A stretch of DNA of 22,661 nucleotides from Firmicutes bacterium UBA6132. Its GTDB lineage: Bacteria > Bacillota_A > Clostridia > Tissierellales > Sedimentibacteraceae. Shown piece by piece: positions 6,908 through 14,724 of the stretch. The stretch's first letter is position 1. Every line of letters begins with the position of its first letter. Below the pieces are notes generated by a model. That model did no database searches. It was not told the origin of the DNA and saw nothing but the letters and a program-made list of their open reading frames with translations. The stretch lies in assembly GCA_002435835.1 (NCBI GenBank), contig DIVM01000019.1, forward strand, positions 1 to 22,661, read 5' to 3'. The position numbers were made by a program, and so were the translations under genes.

Positions 6908-7057
6908 TTACAACTTATTTTTTCTTGAAGATTTTGAAGTTTTTTGACTATTTTCATGATTATTTTGTCCGCCATAGCTTCCAATAAATTTGTATGCTAA
7001 ATATGAAATAATGCCGATAAAAAGTAAAAAACTCCAATTTTGATACAAATATTCCAT
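6908..7057 (-). CDS. 49-residue membrane peptide
   Basis: The protein starts MEYLYQNWSFLLF, has one membrane span (about residues 8-26), then a short polar tail (YGGQNNHENSQ) ending in basic and Ser residues. The ATG at 7057 has AAGGAGG 7 bases upstream; the earlier in-frame ATG two codons before is too close to that site. From memory, the pattern of an N-terminal QNW followed by one span and a Gly/His-containing tail is like the small DUF2933-type proteins seen beside copper and heavy-metal genes, but I cannot confirm this. It lies after the ferritin-like gene and its terminator, so it is probably transcribed alone. Function unknown. Confidence 0.6.
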   Translation of the reverse strand: MEYLYQNWSFLLFIGIISYLAYKFIGSYGGQNNHENSQKTSKSSRKNKL

Positions 7058-7152
7058 ATGCATTCCTCCTTAGTAACTTAAACCTTATTTTAAATTAACT
7101 ATACCAAATACATATGTTGTTTTTATGAAGACTTAGAAATAACTACAAAAAA

Positions 7153-7187
7153 AGTGCTTTTATAATTTTTTAAATTACAAAAGCACT
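7153..7187 (-). terminator. Terminator after the ferritin-like gene
   Basis: A 16-bp stem with one G-U pair (7153-7168 / 7172-7187) lies about 20 bases past the stop. The minus strand continues into seven T. Confidence 0.85.
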
Positions 7188-7207
7188 GCTTACTTTACTA
7201 AATATTT

Positions 7208-7648
7208 TTATAAATTCACTAACATATTTTGAAAATATGCCGCATGGCGCTGTTCATCATTAGAAGCATGCATAAAGTGCATTTGTACAGGGTGTTCTGT
7301 TGCTCTATAGGCAATATCTTGATAAAAAGCTGCTGCATCCAACTCAGTTCCAATAGCTTCACGTACACCATCTTTAAAATTATTTGGTAAATCTCCTGAA
7401 GGAATTTGAGGTTGATCTACACCCATCATCCTAAGAATCATTGAAAACCAATGATAATGCTTTGCTTCATCATGTTGAATTCTTAATATAATCTGTCTGT
7501 TTTGTTCATTGTTAGCTAATTGTGCTAATCTTTCATAATAATAATAGCAATGAACTTCCGCTATTAAAGATTTTATTATATCCTCTATTAAATGGGTATC
7601 GCCTATATGCATGCCCATTCTTTCTTGTCTGTTAGGATTATAATACAT
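7208..7648 (-). CDS. Ferritin-like di-iron protein
   Basis: This is a 146-residue protein predicted to form a four-helix bundle with a di-iron site. Ligand candidates are Glu31 (helix 1), Glu61-x2-His64 (helix 2, DEAKH), Glu97 or Glu102 (helix 3) and Glu132-x2-His135 (helix 4, DEQRH), the duplicated ExxH pattern of the ferritin/rubrerythrin superfamily. No rubredoxin-type Cys domain is present. Likely roles are iron binding or removal of oxygen and peroxide; the exact activity is not clear from sequence. The N-terminus is Tyr/Asn/Arg-rich with no signal peptide, so it is cytoplasmic. The ribosome site AAGGAGG precedes ATG. It sits between the copA-copZ genes and the two-component system, with terminators on both sides, so it probably has its own promoter. 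Confidence 0.85.
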   Translation of the reverse strand: MYYNPNRQERMGMHIGDTHLIEDIIKSLIAEVHCYYYYERLAQLANNEQNRQIILRIQHDEAKHYHWFSMILRMMGVDQPQIPSGDLPNNFKDGVREAIGTELDAAAFYQDIAYRATEHPVQMHFMHASNDEQRHAAYFQNMLVNL

Positions 7649-7725
7649 TTAAAATTTCCTCCTTAAATATATTTAAGGTAGTATATTCTTGTTTCATAAA
7701 ATTTGTTAATTATATATATATATAA

Positions 7726-7752
7726 GAGCCTTGATATATAATATCAAAGCTC
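7726..7752 (-). terminator. Hairpin after copZ
   Basis: A 12-bp stem with one mismatch (GAGCCTTGATAT / ATATCAAAGCTC) sits just past the copZ stop. The minus-strand tail is TTATATATATA instead of a pure T run, so efficiency is uncertain. Confidence 0.65.
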
Positions 7753-7758
7753 ACATTA

Positions 7759-7974
7759 TTATAATGATTCTATTTTAATTACTTCATATCCTGCATCTTC
7801 TATTGCAAAATTAATATCTTCATCTTTTACATCAGTATTTGCTTCTAACTCTGCATAGTTACCTTCAAGATTAACAATTACTTTTGTTACTCCATTAAGT
7901 TCACTTAATGCTCCATTTACGTGATTAACACAATGTTGACAGCTCATTCCTTCAATTAAAACTTTCTTTTTCAT
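7759..7974 (-). CDS. copZ: Copper chaperone, HMA domain
   Basis: This is a 71-residue single HMA domain. The metal-binding motif GMSCQHC places cysteines at 12 and 15, within an expected beta-alpha-beta-beta-alpha-beta length. CopZ proteins carry Cu(I) in the cytoplasm and hand it to the N-terminal domains of CopA or to the repressor CsoR. The His between the cysteines is common in CopZ chaperones. It follows copA by 51 bases and probably shares its transcript, ending at the hairpin downstream. Ribosome site GGAGG before ATG. Confidence 0.92.
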   Translation of the reverse strand: MKKKVLIEGMSCQHCVNHVNGALSELNGVTKVIVNLEGNYAELEANTDVKDEDINFAIEDAGYEVIKIESL

Positions 7975-8025
7975 TTATTTCCTCCTATAAATTTCAAATT
8001 TTTATATATTAAATAATTATAATAA

Positions 8026-10485
8026 TTATCTAACTGGCTTAAATCTTTTTAATCTTAATGCATTTGCTAAAACTGATACTGAACTTAAACTCATTGCAGC
8101 TGCAGCAATCATTGGATTTAATAATGGTCCACCGAATATATATAATAATCCCATTGCAACAGGTATACCTGCAACGTTATAACCAAACGCCCAGAATAAA
8201 TTTTGCTTTATATTTCTTATAGTACTTTTACTTAACTGAATTGCAGTAGGTACATCCATTAGATCGCTTCTCATAAGAACTATGTCAGCTGATTCCATAG
8301 CTACGTCAGTACCTGAACCTATAGCTATTCCAATGTCAGCTTGAGCTAATGCAGGAGCATCATTTATACCATCACCAACCATTGCAACTTTTTTTCCTTC
8401 AGATTGTAATTTTTTAACTTCGTTAGCTTTATCTTGAGGTAAAACTTCAGCTAATATTCTGTCTATTCCAACTTGTTTTGCTATTGCTCCTGCAGTTCTT
8501 TTATTATCACCTGTAATCATTGCAACTTCAATACCCATTTGATGAAGTTTTTCTATTGCTCTTTTACTGCTTTCTTTAACAGTATCTGCAACAGCAATTA
8601 TTCCTGCCGCTTCATTGTTAATTGCAACATACATAGGTGTTTTTCCTTCTTCAGCAAGTTTATTTGAAGTTTCTTCTAAATTTCTTAGTGAAATTTTTCG
8701 TTCATCCATTAATTTTCTATTTCCTGCTAAAATTTCTTTACCATCTATTTTAACTTCTATTCCATGACCTGGAATTGCTTTAAAGAAGTCAAGATTTTTA
8801 AATTCCAAACCTTTTTCTTCTGCGCCTTTTACTATAGCCTCACCAAGTGGATGTTCTGAACCCTTTTCTGCTGATGCAGTCAACTGAAGAAGCTCATTTT
8901 CACTCATACCGTTAGAAACTATAATATCAGTTACTTTTGGTTTACCTTCTGTTATTGTACCTGTTTTATCAAATACAATTGTTCTTATTTTATGAGTAGT
9001 TTCCAATGCTGCTCCACTTTTAATCAATACGCCGTTTTCTGCACCTTTTCCAGTACCAACCATGATTGCAGTTGGAGTGGCAAGTCCTAATGCACAAGGA
9101 CATGCTATAACAAGTACAGATATAAATATAGTTAATGCAAATACTACTGTTTCCCCGTCAAAGAAATACCATGCTAATGCTGAAAGAGTTGCCAAAGCTA
9201 TAACAACAGGAACAAAATAGCCTGAAATTACATCTGCCAATTTTGCAATTGGTGCTTTTGAACCTTGGGCATCTTCTACTAATTTTATGATTTGAGCAAG
9301 CGCTGTGTCTTTTCCTACTTTTGTAGCTTTATATTTTATTGTACCATTTTTATTGATACTTGCACCAATTATATTGTCTCCTGCATTTTTTTCTACAGGA
9401 ATGCTTTCTCCCGTTAGCATTGATTCATCAACTGAAGTATTACCTTCTGTAACAACTCCGTCAACAGGCATTTTTTCTCCTGGTTTAACTACAATAATAT
9501 CTCCAACTTCAACTTCATCAATTGATATTTTTAATTCTTTTCCATCTTTAATTATTATTGCTGTTTTAGGAGCAAGACCCATAAGTTTCTTAATTGCTTC
9601 AGATGTTTTTCCTTTTGTTACAGATTCTAAATATTTACCCAGAGTTATAAGAGTTAATATTGTTCCACCTGCTTCAAAATATAATTCATTGGCATAATCA
9701 ACATTGCCTAAATTAATTTGATATATTGCGTAAATTCCGTATAGAAACGCTGCGGCTGTACCTATTGCAATAAGAGTATCCATATTTGGACTTCCTCTGA
9801 ACAGAGATTTAAATCCTATTGTAAAGTATTTATAACCAACAATCATTGATGGTAATACTAATATCAACTGTACTATTGCAAAATTCCAAGGATTCATCAT
9901 TGGATCAATAATTTCAGGAAGCTTTATACCTAATTGTTCTCCAAGCATGTGACCCATGGCCATATACAACAAAGGCAAAGTAAATATAGCTGAAATAATA
10001 AATCTATGCCATAATGACTTAATTTCTTTTTCTTTTCTTTCTTTGTCTGCATCAGTTGTTGAAGCTTCTTCTTCAACTGCTTTATAACCAGCTTTTTCTA
10101 TTGCTTGTTTTATTTCTGAAACTTTAATCTTAGATGGTTCATAACTTATTGTTAATTTTTCAGTTGCAAAATTTACATTTGACTCTAAAACACCATCAAG
10201 TTTTTTTGTTGCTTTTTCTACATTTTTAGCGCAAGCTGCACAAGTCATTCCTTGAATTTTTATAGTTTTATTCACAGCTTCTGTTACTGCCTTGTACCCA
10301 GCTTTTTCAACTGCAGCTTGAATTTCATTTAAGGAAATTTTGCTTTCATCAAAATTAATTTTTAATTTTTCTGTTGCAAAGTTTACATTTGCTTCATTTA
10401 CACCATTAAGTTTCTTAGTAACTCTTTCTACAGTCTTTGCACATGCAGCGCATGTCATACCTTCTATTTTAAAATTCTTTTCCAA
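8026..10485 (-). CDS. copA: Copper-exporting P1B-type ATPase
   Basis: This is an 819-residue pump that exports Cu(I) from the cytoplasm using ATP. Two N-terminal HMA domains each carry GMTCAAC (cysteines 12/15 and 82/85). The eight-helix core has TGES (358-361, phosphatase), CPC (462-464, transport site), DKTGT with phospho-Asp506, the HP motif (545-546), GDGIND (704-709), and the YN (769-770) and MSLSS (798-802) motifs that mark Cu(I) specificity. Length is normal for a two-HMA CopA. The start is TTG at 10485, set by the site GAGGTG, which overlaps the stop codon of the upstream 47-aa gene; this implies translational coupling. It lies in the csoR-47aa-copA-copZ cluster, so expression should rise when Cu(I) releases CsoR. 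Confidence 0.96.
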   Translation of the reverse strand: MEKNFKIEGMTCAACAKTVERVTKKLNGVNEANVNFATEKLKINFDESKISLNEIQAAVEKAGYKAVTEAVNKTIKIQGMTCAACAKNVEKATKKLDGVLESNVNFATEKLTISYEPSKIKVSEIKQAIEKAGYKAVEEEASTTDADKERKEKEIKSLWHRFIISAIFTLPLLYMAMGHMLGEQLGIKLPEIIDPMMNPWNFAIVQLILVLPSMIVGYKYFTIGFKSLFRGSPNMDTLIAIGTAAAFLYGIYAIYQINLGNVDYANELYFEAGGTILTLITLGKYLESVTKGKTSEAIKKLMGLAPKTAIIIKDGKELKISIDEVEVGDIIVVKPGEKMPVDGVVTEGNTSVDESMLTGESIPVEKNAGDNIIGASINKNGTIKYKATKVGKDTALAQIIKLVEDAQGSKAPIAKLADVISGYFVPVVIALATLSALAWYFFDGETVVFALTIFISVLVIACPCALGLATPTAIMVGTGKGAENGVLIKSGAALETTHKIRTIVFDKTGTITEGKPKVTDIIVSNGMSENELLQLTASAEKGSEHPLGEAIVKGAEEKGLEFKNLDFFKAIPGHGIEVKIDGKEILAGNRKLMDERKISLRNLEETSNKLAEEGKTPMYVAINNEAAGIIAVADTVKESSKRAIEKLHQMGIEVAMITGDNKRTAGAIAKQVGIDRILAEVLPQDKANEVKKLQSEGKKVAMVGDGINDAPALAQADIGIAIGSGTDVAMESADIVLMRSDLMDVPTAIQLSKSTIRNIKQNLFWAFGYNVAGIPVAMGLLYIFGGPLLNPMIAAAAMSLSSVSVLANALRLKRFKPVR

Positions 10486-10495
10486 TTTCTACACC

Positions 10496-10639
10496 TCATT
10501 TTTTATTAGTATTTTTAGTGTTCTGAACTTTTACTGGTTGAGTTTTGTTTAAGCCACAACAATCAAGCTTTTCATTCCCAAATGACTTATCATTTTCTTC
10601 GCCTAATTTCTTTATAAAATTTTCAATAAATTTAAACAT
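10496..10639 (-). CDS. 47-residue CC-motif protein coupled to copA
   Basis: The protein starts with an amphipathic basic segment (MFKFIENFIKKLGEEN), then has the short motif KLDCCGLN with adjacent cysteines at 27 and 28, and a Lys/Asn/Thr-rich tail. It has no signal peptide. A ribosome site (AAAGGAG) lies about 6 bases before ATG. It sits 15 bases after csoR, and its TGA overlaps the ribosome site of copA, 10 bases before the copA TTG. A vicinal Cys pair in a copper operon suggests Cu(I) binding or delivery to CopA or CsoR, but this is inference. From memory, short proteins with an LD(D)CC motif occur beside metal ATPases in other Bacillota; not verified. Confidence 0.75.
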   Translation of the reverse strand: MFKFIENFIKKLGEENDKSFGNEKLDCCGLNKTQPVKVQNTKNTNKK

Positions 10640-10654
10640 ACGCCACTCCTTTAT

Positions 10655-10921
10655 TTATTTTTGTATTATTTTTTCTAATATATTAATAATTTCATCAATT
10701 TTTTCATCGCCTTTTTCTTCTTTAATAGCTTCTTTTACACAATGATTGATATGCTGTCTCAAAATTAATATATTGGCTTTTTTCAATAAAGATTGTGCTG
10801 CAAATATTTGATTAGATATATCTACACAATATCTGTCATCTTCAAGCATTTTTATAATGCCTTCTATTTGACCTTTTGCAGTTTTTAAAGATGTTATTGC
10901 CTGAGTTTTTTCTTTATTCAT
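10655..10921 (-). CDS. csoR: Copper-sensing repressor CsoR
   Basis: This is an 88-residue all-helical protein of the CsoR/RcnR family (DUF156). The Cu(I) ligand set is Cys32 (RYC), His57 and Cys61 (HxxxC), with the same spacing (25 and 4 residues) as Cys36/His61/Cys65 of Mycobacterium tuberculosis CsoR. This points to copper sensing and away from nickel/cobalt (RcnR) or formaldehyde (FrmR) sensing. The apo-protein represses its operon, and Cu(I) releases it from DNA. It is the first gene of the csoR-47aa-copA-copZ cluster, has a GGGAGG ribosome site, and a G-tract operator candidate lies about 57 bases upstream. Length is typical. Confidence 0.93.
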   Translation of the reverse strand: MNKEKTQAITSLKTAKGQIEGIIKMLEDDRYCVDISNQIFAAQSLLKKANILILRQHINHCVKEAIKEEKGDEKIDEIINILEKIIQK

Positions 10922-10977
10922 TAACTTCCTCCCAATTTATTTTATATATACCTTTATCTTATTTACTAAATTAATTT

Positions 10978-10998
10978 ACCATACTAAGGGGGGGTGGT
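10978..10998 (-). promoter_or_regulatory. Candidate CsoR operator
   Basis: The plus strand has ACCA at 10978-10981, TACT inside, a run of seven G and TGGT at 10995-10998. The inverted ACCA/TGGT ends around a G-tract resemble CsoR/RcnR-type operators. It lies 12-32 bases downstream of the P3 -10 element, where a repressor would block initiation. Such G-tracts are rare in this AT-rich DNA. Confidence 0.6.
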
Positions 10999-11009
10999 CT
11001 ATTTATTAA

Positions 11010-11041
11010 ATATTAACAGATAATTATGAAGATATTATGAA
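11010..11041 (-). promoter_or_regulatory. Boxed promoter P3 for csoR-copA
   Basis: The minus strand has TTCATA-ATATC-TTCATA (hexamers at plus-strand 11036-11041 and 11025-11030), then 9 bases, then TAATAT (11010-11015) as a weak -10. The CsoR-like operator follows immediately, so activation and repression may meet here. Confidence 0.7.
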
Positions 11042-11165
11042 GATAATTATAATTTATAAAATAATTTCAACCAAATATTTAATCAATCCTAAATATAACT
11101 AATCAATACTTTATCCAAAAATGTGATTTTTAATATTTTTTTCATTGAATCACTTTAATACATTA

Positions 11166-11197
11166 ATTATATTAAATATTTATGAAGATTTTATGAA
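11166..11197 (-). promoter_or_regulatory. Boxed promoter P4, second copy upstream of csoR
   Basis: The minus strand has TTCATA-AAATC-TTCATA (plus-strand 11192-11197 and 11181-11186), a 9-base gap and a perfect TATAAT (11166-11171). It is the best match of the six, yet the nearest gene (csoR) starts 245 bases downstream. Confidence 0.72.
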
Positions 11198-11262
11198 TTA
11201 TAAATTTTTAGCTATAAAAATTATTAGAAAACTATAATACAAACTATATTAGCAAAAAATTA

Positions 11263-11287
11263 GAACTGCTTAAATTTTCAGCAGTTC
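11263..11287 (-). terminator. Terminator of the iron importer operon
   Basis: A perfect 8-bp stem (GAACTGCT / AGCAGTTC) is followed on the minus strand by TAATTTTTT. It lies just past the ATPase stop. Confidence 0.85.
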
Positions 11288-11295
11288 CAATGTAA

Positions 11296-11934
11296 TTATG
11301 CAATTCTAATAACCCTGTCAGCTACTGCATCAACATCATTATGATCATGAGTAACTAAAATTGCACTCATATTGCATTTTTTTAATAAATCTTTAATTTC
11401 TTTTCTTACTGAAATTTTTAACTCTTCATCTAAATTAGAAAAAGGCTCATCCAACAATAATATATTTGGTTCTGCAGCAAGTGCTCTTGCAATTGCAATT
11501 CTTTGCTGTTGACCACCAGAACATTCACTTGGGTATTTTGTTGAGTGGTCTTGAAGTTGTACCATATTAATATATTTCATAGCATTTTTTTCTTTTTCAC
11601 TTTTACTTTTTCCTTTAATACCAAAAGCAATATTTTGTAACACAGTCAAATGAGGAAACAAACTATAATCTTGAAATATCATTCCAACTCCTCTCTCTTG
11701 TGGAGCTAAGTTATATTTTTCATCAAATATTTTTTCCTGATTTATAATTAAAGTTCCAGCGCTTGGTGTTTCCAATCCTGCAATTAATCGCAATATTGTG
11801 CTTTTTCCGCTTCCACTGTTACCAAGCAATGCAACTATTTCTCCCTTATCTAATTTCATAGAAAAATTATCTATAATACCTTCCTTTTGATTATTATATT
11901 TGAATTTTAAATTTTTTAATTCAAAATATGACAT
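11296..11934 (-). CDS. Ferric-iron ABC importer, ATPase (FbpC-like, short form)
   Basis: This is a 212-residue ATPase that powers the partner permease. Walker A is GNSGSGKST (38-46), Q-loop Gln88, signature CSGGQ (138-142), Walker B LLLDEPF (159-165) and switch His196. Iron ATPases of this type are usually near 340 residues; this one ends right after the nucleotide-binding domain and lacks the C-terminal regulatory (TOBE) region. The stop codon is followed directly by a clean terminator, so the short form looks genuine. Its ATG abuts the permease stop codon, with the ribosome site AAAGGAG inside the permease gene. Assignment to iron rests on the operon partners and the Fur box; the fold alone would also fit thiamine or polyamine importers. 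Confidence 0.88.
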   Translation of the reverse strand: MSYFELKNLKFKYNNQKEGIIDNFSMKLDKGEIVALLGNSGSGKSTILRLIAGLETPSAGTLIINQEKIFDEKYNLAPQERGVGMIFQDYSLFPHLTVLQNIAFGIKGKSKSEKEKNAMKYINMVQLQDHSTKYPSECSGGQQQRIAIARALAAEPNILLLDEPFSNLDEELKISVRKEIKDLLKKCNMSAILVTHDHNDVDAVADRVIRIA

Positions 11935-13491
11935 TCATATTCTCCTTTCTTTCTTAACAAGCCCAATTATAAAAATCATACATATACTAATTATTATTAA
12001 ACTTGGTACTGCTGATTCTGCTAACATTTCATCACTGGCATATTGATAAACCTGAGTAGCTATTGTATGAAAATTAAAAGGTCTCAAAATTAAAGTCAAA
12101 GGTAGTTCCTTTATTAAATCAATAAACACCACGGAAAACGAGCTGATAATAAATGGTTTTAAAATTGGCAAATCAACTTTCATAAGCGTAGCATAATAGC
12201 TGTTGCCTAATAATCTTGAAGCCTCATGAAATTTATTTCCAATTTTTTGATAACCATTTTCTAAATTTTCATATGCAACTCCCAAATATCTAAGTACATA
12301 TGCAGTTACCAGCATAAATATAGTTGTTGATAGCGAAAAATTAAAATTTGATTCTAAATTCTTAAAAAACAATATAATCATCATAGCAATTACAGAACCA
12401 GGAATTGCGTAAGAAAGTAAAGTTGCTTTTCCATAAAGAGTTTTTATAAATTTTGAACTAACTCTTGTATATGATGCAAGAATCAATGATAATATTAAAA
12501 TTAAAAGTGTTACTATAATAGACATTGAAATTGTATTTTTTAGCATATTAAATATTTCTACATATCGAACTCTGTTAATTGAAACAAATGCCCATTTAAG
12601 AAGCTGATAAATCGGAAGTCCAAAAGTAAGCGTAATTACTGAAAAACTTATTATAACCATACATACTTGAGCTTGTACGGATAATTTTCGTCTCTGCAAC
12701 AGTCTTGATTTTGTAGTAGTAGCTGATTGATATTTTTTATTAAACAAATTATTTTTTAAAACTAATAAAGTAAAAACAACTAAAACCAACATGCCGCTAA
12801 GTCGTATAGCACTGTCAAAATCTTTAAAACTAATCCAACTTTTAAAAATTGCAGTAGCAAATGTTGGAACTCCTAAATATTGCACAACACCAAAATCTCC
12901 TAATACCTCCAGCCCAACTAAAATCATGCCACTAAAAATAGCTGATTTAGAAATGGGCAGCACAACCTTTGTAAATATTTCAAATTCACCTTTACCGAGC
13001 AGTCTTGCATTTTCTACATATCCACCAATGTTATAACTTAAATATCCTTTAACTCCTATATACACATAAGGAAATAAAAAAAGAGTAAACACAAATACAG
13101 ACATGTATAACGAATTTATATTAATTGACCTACCTATAATATTAGCAATTATACCATTTGTTTGCATCATGTTCATATATACATAACCACCTATATAAGG
13201 AGGTATGGCAAGAGGAAAGTAGAGCAAAATGCTCAATACTTTCCTACCAAAGAATTCAAAACAGGTAATTATATATGCCATAACTGTTCCAATAACACCA
13301 CTAAAAATCATGCTTAGTGAAACAAGCAAAACAGTATTCATAGTATATTCAATCAATAAATTTTCTTTTATATGCTTCCAAACTGCCTTTGAAGGTTCAA
13401 ATATTGCCAGAACAGATTCACTAAGTATACTTAAAATGATTAATATAATAATTGTACTAATTATTTTTATAGCATTTACCTTGTTTTTCAT
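11935..13491 (-). CDS. Ferric-iron ABC importer, fused double permease (FbpB-like)
   Basis: This is an approximately 518-residue protein with about 12 membrane segments, made of two homologous permease halves fused in one chain, as is usual for FbpB/ThiP-type permeases. EAA-type loops that dock the ATPase lie near the middle of each half (ENARLLGKGEFEIFTKVVLP and EASRLLGNSYYATLMKVDLP), which fits two ATPase contacts. I start it at ATG 13491, 2 bases after the upstream stop and 6-8 bases after AGGGTGG; a GTG at 13503 would overlap the upstream gene and lack a ribosome site. It moves the cation released by the binding protein across the membrane. Confidence 0.9.
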   Translation of the reverse strand: MKNKVNAIKIISTIIILIILSILSESVLAIFEPSKAVWKHIKENLLIEYTMNTVLLVSLSMIFSGVIGTVMAYIITCFEFFGRKVLSILLYFPLAIPPYIGGYVYMNMMQTNGIIANIIGRSININSLYMSVFVFTLFLFPYVYIGVKGYLSYNIGGYVENARLLGKGEFEIFTKVVLPISKSAIFSGMILVGLEVLGDFGVVQYLGVPTFATAIFKSWISFKDFDSAIRLSGMLVLVVFTLLVLKNNLFNKKYQSATTTKSRLLQRRKLSVQAQVCMVIISFSVITLTFGLPIYQLLKWAFVSINRVRYVEIFNMLKNTISMSIIVTLLILILSLILASYTRVSSKFIKTLYGKATLLSYAIPGSVIAMMIILFFKNLESNFNFSLSTTIFMLVTAYVLRYLGVAYENLENGYQKIGNKFHEASRLLGNSYYATLMKVDLPILKPFIISSFSVVFIDLIKELPLTLILRPFNFHTIATQVYQYASDEMLAESAVPSLIIISICMIFIIGLVKKERRI

Positions 13492-13493
13492 TC

Positions 13494-14534
13494 TTATTTC
13501 CACCCTAACTCATCCATTATCATGATTGCTTCTGTAGTAAAATTTCCAAGTTTTTCATAATCTACTGCCATTTGATCAAAATCTCCAAAACCTTTTAATA
13601 TATCACTTAATTCAACATTGATATTAACAGGATATTCTCCGTTTTTATCCATATAAATTTTCTGTTGTTCAGCTTGTAGCAAATATTCTAATAACTTTTT
13701 AGCATTTTCTTTATTTTTAGAATCTTTTACAATACCACCCCAACTAATATTAACATGTGTTTCCTCAGGAAATGCTAAACCAACTTGTTTAGCTGTTTCA
13801 ACTTCTACAGGATCTGCTGAAGTAAGCAGTTTTATAACATAGTAAGTATTCATTAATGCGTATTCACCTTCACCAGCAATTACACCTTTTGCTTGATCAC
13901 GATCATTTCCTTGTGGCTCACGAGCCATACTGTTTACAACTCCGCCCACAAATTCACGTGCTTTTTCCGTACCCAAATTTTGAATAATATTTGCAGTTAA
14001 AGCAATATTATAAGATGAAGTTCCTGAACGAACAAGTAATTTATCGTTATATGCTTCTTGTGCTAAATCCAAGTAAGATTTAATTTTATAATCAGGAGTT
14101 TTGTTTTTATCAAACGCCAAAACACGTGCCCTTTTTGTAAGAGCTATCCAATCATCACCATAAAAACCCTCTTGTAAAATTCCATTTAAATTTTCAATTT
14201 CATGATTCTGTAATAAATCCTGTTCTTTTGCATAAGATATATTTTCTCCTCCTACAGTTAAGAAAATATCAGCTTGAGAATTGTTTTTTTCACGATTCAT
14301 TCGCTCTAATAATTCATCCCCTTTACCTTCTATTAAATTAACTTTGATGCCAGTTTCTTCTTCAAATCGTAAAAATATGTCTTTATCCACATCATAATTA
14401 CGAGCTGAATATACATTAACAGAACTTTCTTTATTTTGCACATTTGCACTATCTTGATTTTCCTCTGGTTTAGCGCTACACCCTACAAGAGAAACTATTC
14501 CTAACACTAACATGACTAATAGATTTTTTTTCAT
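13494..14534 (-). CDS. Ferric-iron ABC importer, binding lipoprotein (FbpA/FutA-like)
   Basis: This is a 346-residue binding protein. The signal ends in the lipobox LVGC with Cys19 as lipid anchor. The mature part begins like family members (VNVYSARNYDVDKDIF, then FEEETGIKVNL) and has a Tyr pair (NTYY) where FbpA/FutA proteins place iron-binding tyrosines. It captures Fe(III) outside the membrane and gives it to the fused permease encoded 2 bases downstream. I chose ATG 14534 because GGAGGAAACA precedes it; a longer frame reaching 14579 would begin inside the Fur box. Expression is probably lowered by Fur when iron is plentiful and affected by the boxes at 14602-14618. Confidence 0.9.
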   Translation of the reverse strand: MKKNLLVMLVLGIVSLVGCSAKPEENQDSANVQNKESSVNVYSARNYDVDKDIFLRFEEETGIKVNLIEGKGDELLERMNREKNNSQADIFLTVGGENISYAKEQDLLQNHEIENLNGILQEGFYGDDWIALTKRARVLAFDKNKTPDYKIKSYLDLAQEAYNDKLLVRSGTSSYNIALTANIIQNLGTEKAREFVGGVVNSMAREPQGNDRDQAKGVIAGEGEYALMNTYYVIKLLTSADPVEVETAKQVGLAFPEETHVNISWGGIVKDSKNKENAKKLLEYLLQAEQQKIYMDKNGEYPVNINVELSDILKGFGDFDQMAVDYEKLGNFTTEAIMIMDELGWK

Positions 14535-14563
14535 TGTTTCCTCCAAATATTTGCAATTGATTT

Positions 14564-14578
14564 TGATAGTCATTATCA
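14564..14578 (-). promoter_or_regulatory. Fur box
   Basis: TGATAGT-C-ATTATCA matches the 7-1-7 Fur consensus TGATAAT-N-ATTATCA with one change. It begins 8 bases downstream of the P5 -10 element, covering the expected start of transcription, and precedes the iron-binding lipoprotein gene by about 30 bases. Confidence 0.85.
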
Positions 14579-14586
14579 ATAAACAT

Positions 14587-14618
14587 AATATAACATGTAA
14601 TTGTGAAGATTTTGTGAA
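14587..14618 (-). promoter_or_regulatory. Boxed promoter P5 for the iron importer
   Basis: The minus strand has TTCACA-AAATC-TTCACA (plus-strand 14613-14618 and 14602-14607), a 9-base gap and TATATT (14587-14592). Geometry equals that of the other five boxed promoters. A Fur box follows at once. Confidence 0.7.
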
Positions 14619-14624
14619 GAAATT

Positions 14625-14666
14625 AAAAAACTTACTAAAATATATTTATATTTTAGTAAGTTTTTT
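14625..14666. terminator. Bidirectional terminator after the lipoprotein gene
   Basis: A perfect 20-bp inverted repeat (14625-14644 / 14647-14666) has A-tract and T-tract ends, giving a T run in both directions. It separates the lipoprotein gene from the iron operon promoter. Confidence 0.85.
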
Positions 14667-14724
14667 AATTTTATGGTTTATTCAATTTTTAAAGTTTATA
14701 TTTAGAAAATAATTTTTGACGAAA

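Larger units (their letters stand above)
10922..11295. other. 374-bp intergenic region with tandem promoters
   Basis: From csoR outward it contains a CsoR-like operator (10978-10998), boxed promoter P3 (11010-11041), boxed promoter P4 (11166-11197) and the terminator of the iron operon (11263-11287). Between P3 and P4 is AT-rich leader with a weak hairpin (GTGATT/AATCAC arms near 11122-11155). I see no gene. Confidence 0.65.

Noticed and set aside
7110..7135. Seventh boxed promoter upstream of the 49-aa peptide
   Set aside because: Only one hexamer (TTCATA) is present; the position 11 bp away is ATTTCT and the sequence 9 bp downstream (TATGTA) is a poor -10.
11086..11142. Possible 18-codon frame in the leader between P3 and P4 (starts MKKILKIT)
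   Set aside because: There is no ribosome site before the ATG and the composition is simply AT-rich; not supportable as a gene.
14535..14579. Longer N-terminus for the iron-binding lipoprotein
   Set aside because: It would start within the Fur box and put 15 residues before a normal lipoprotein signal; ATG 14534 has a clear ribosome site.
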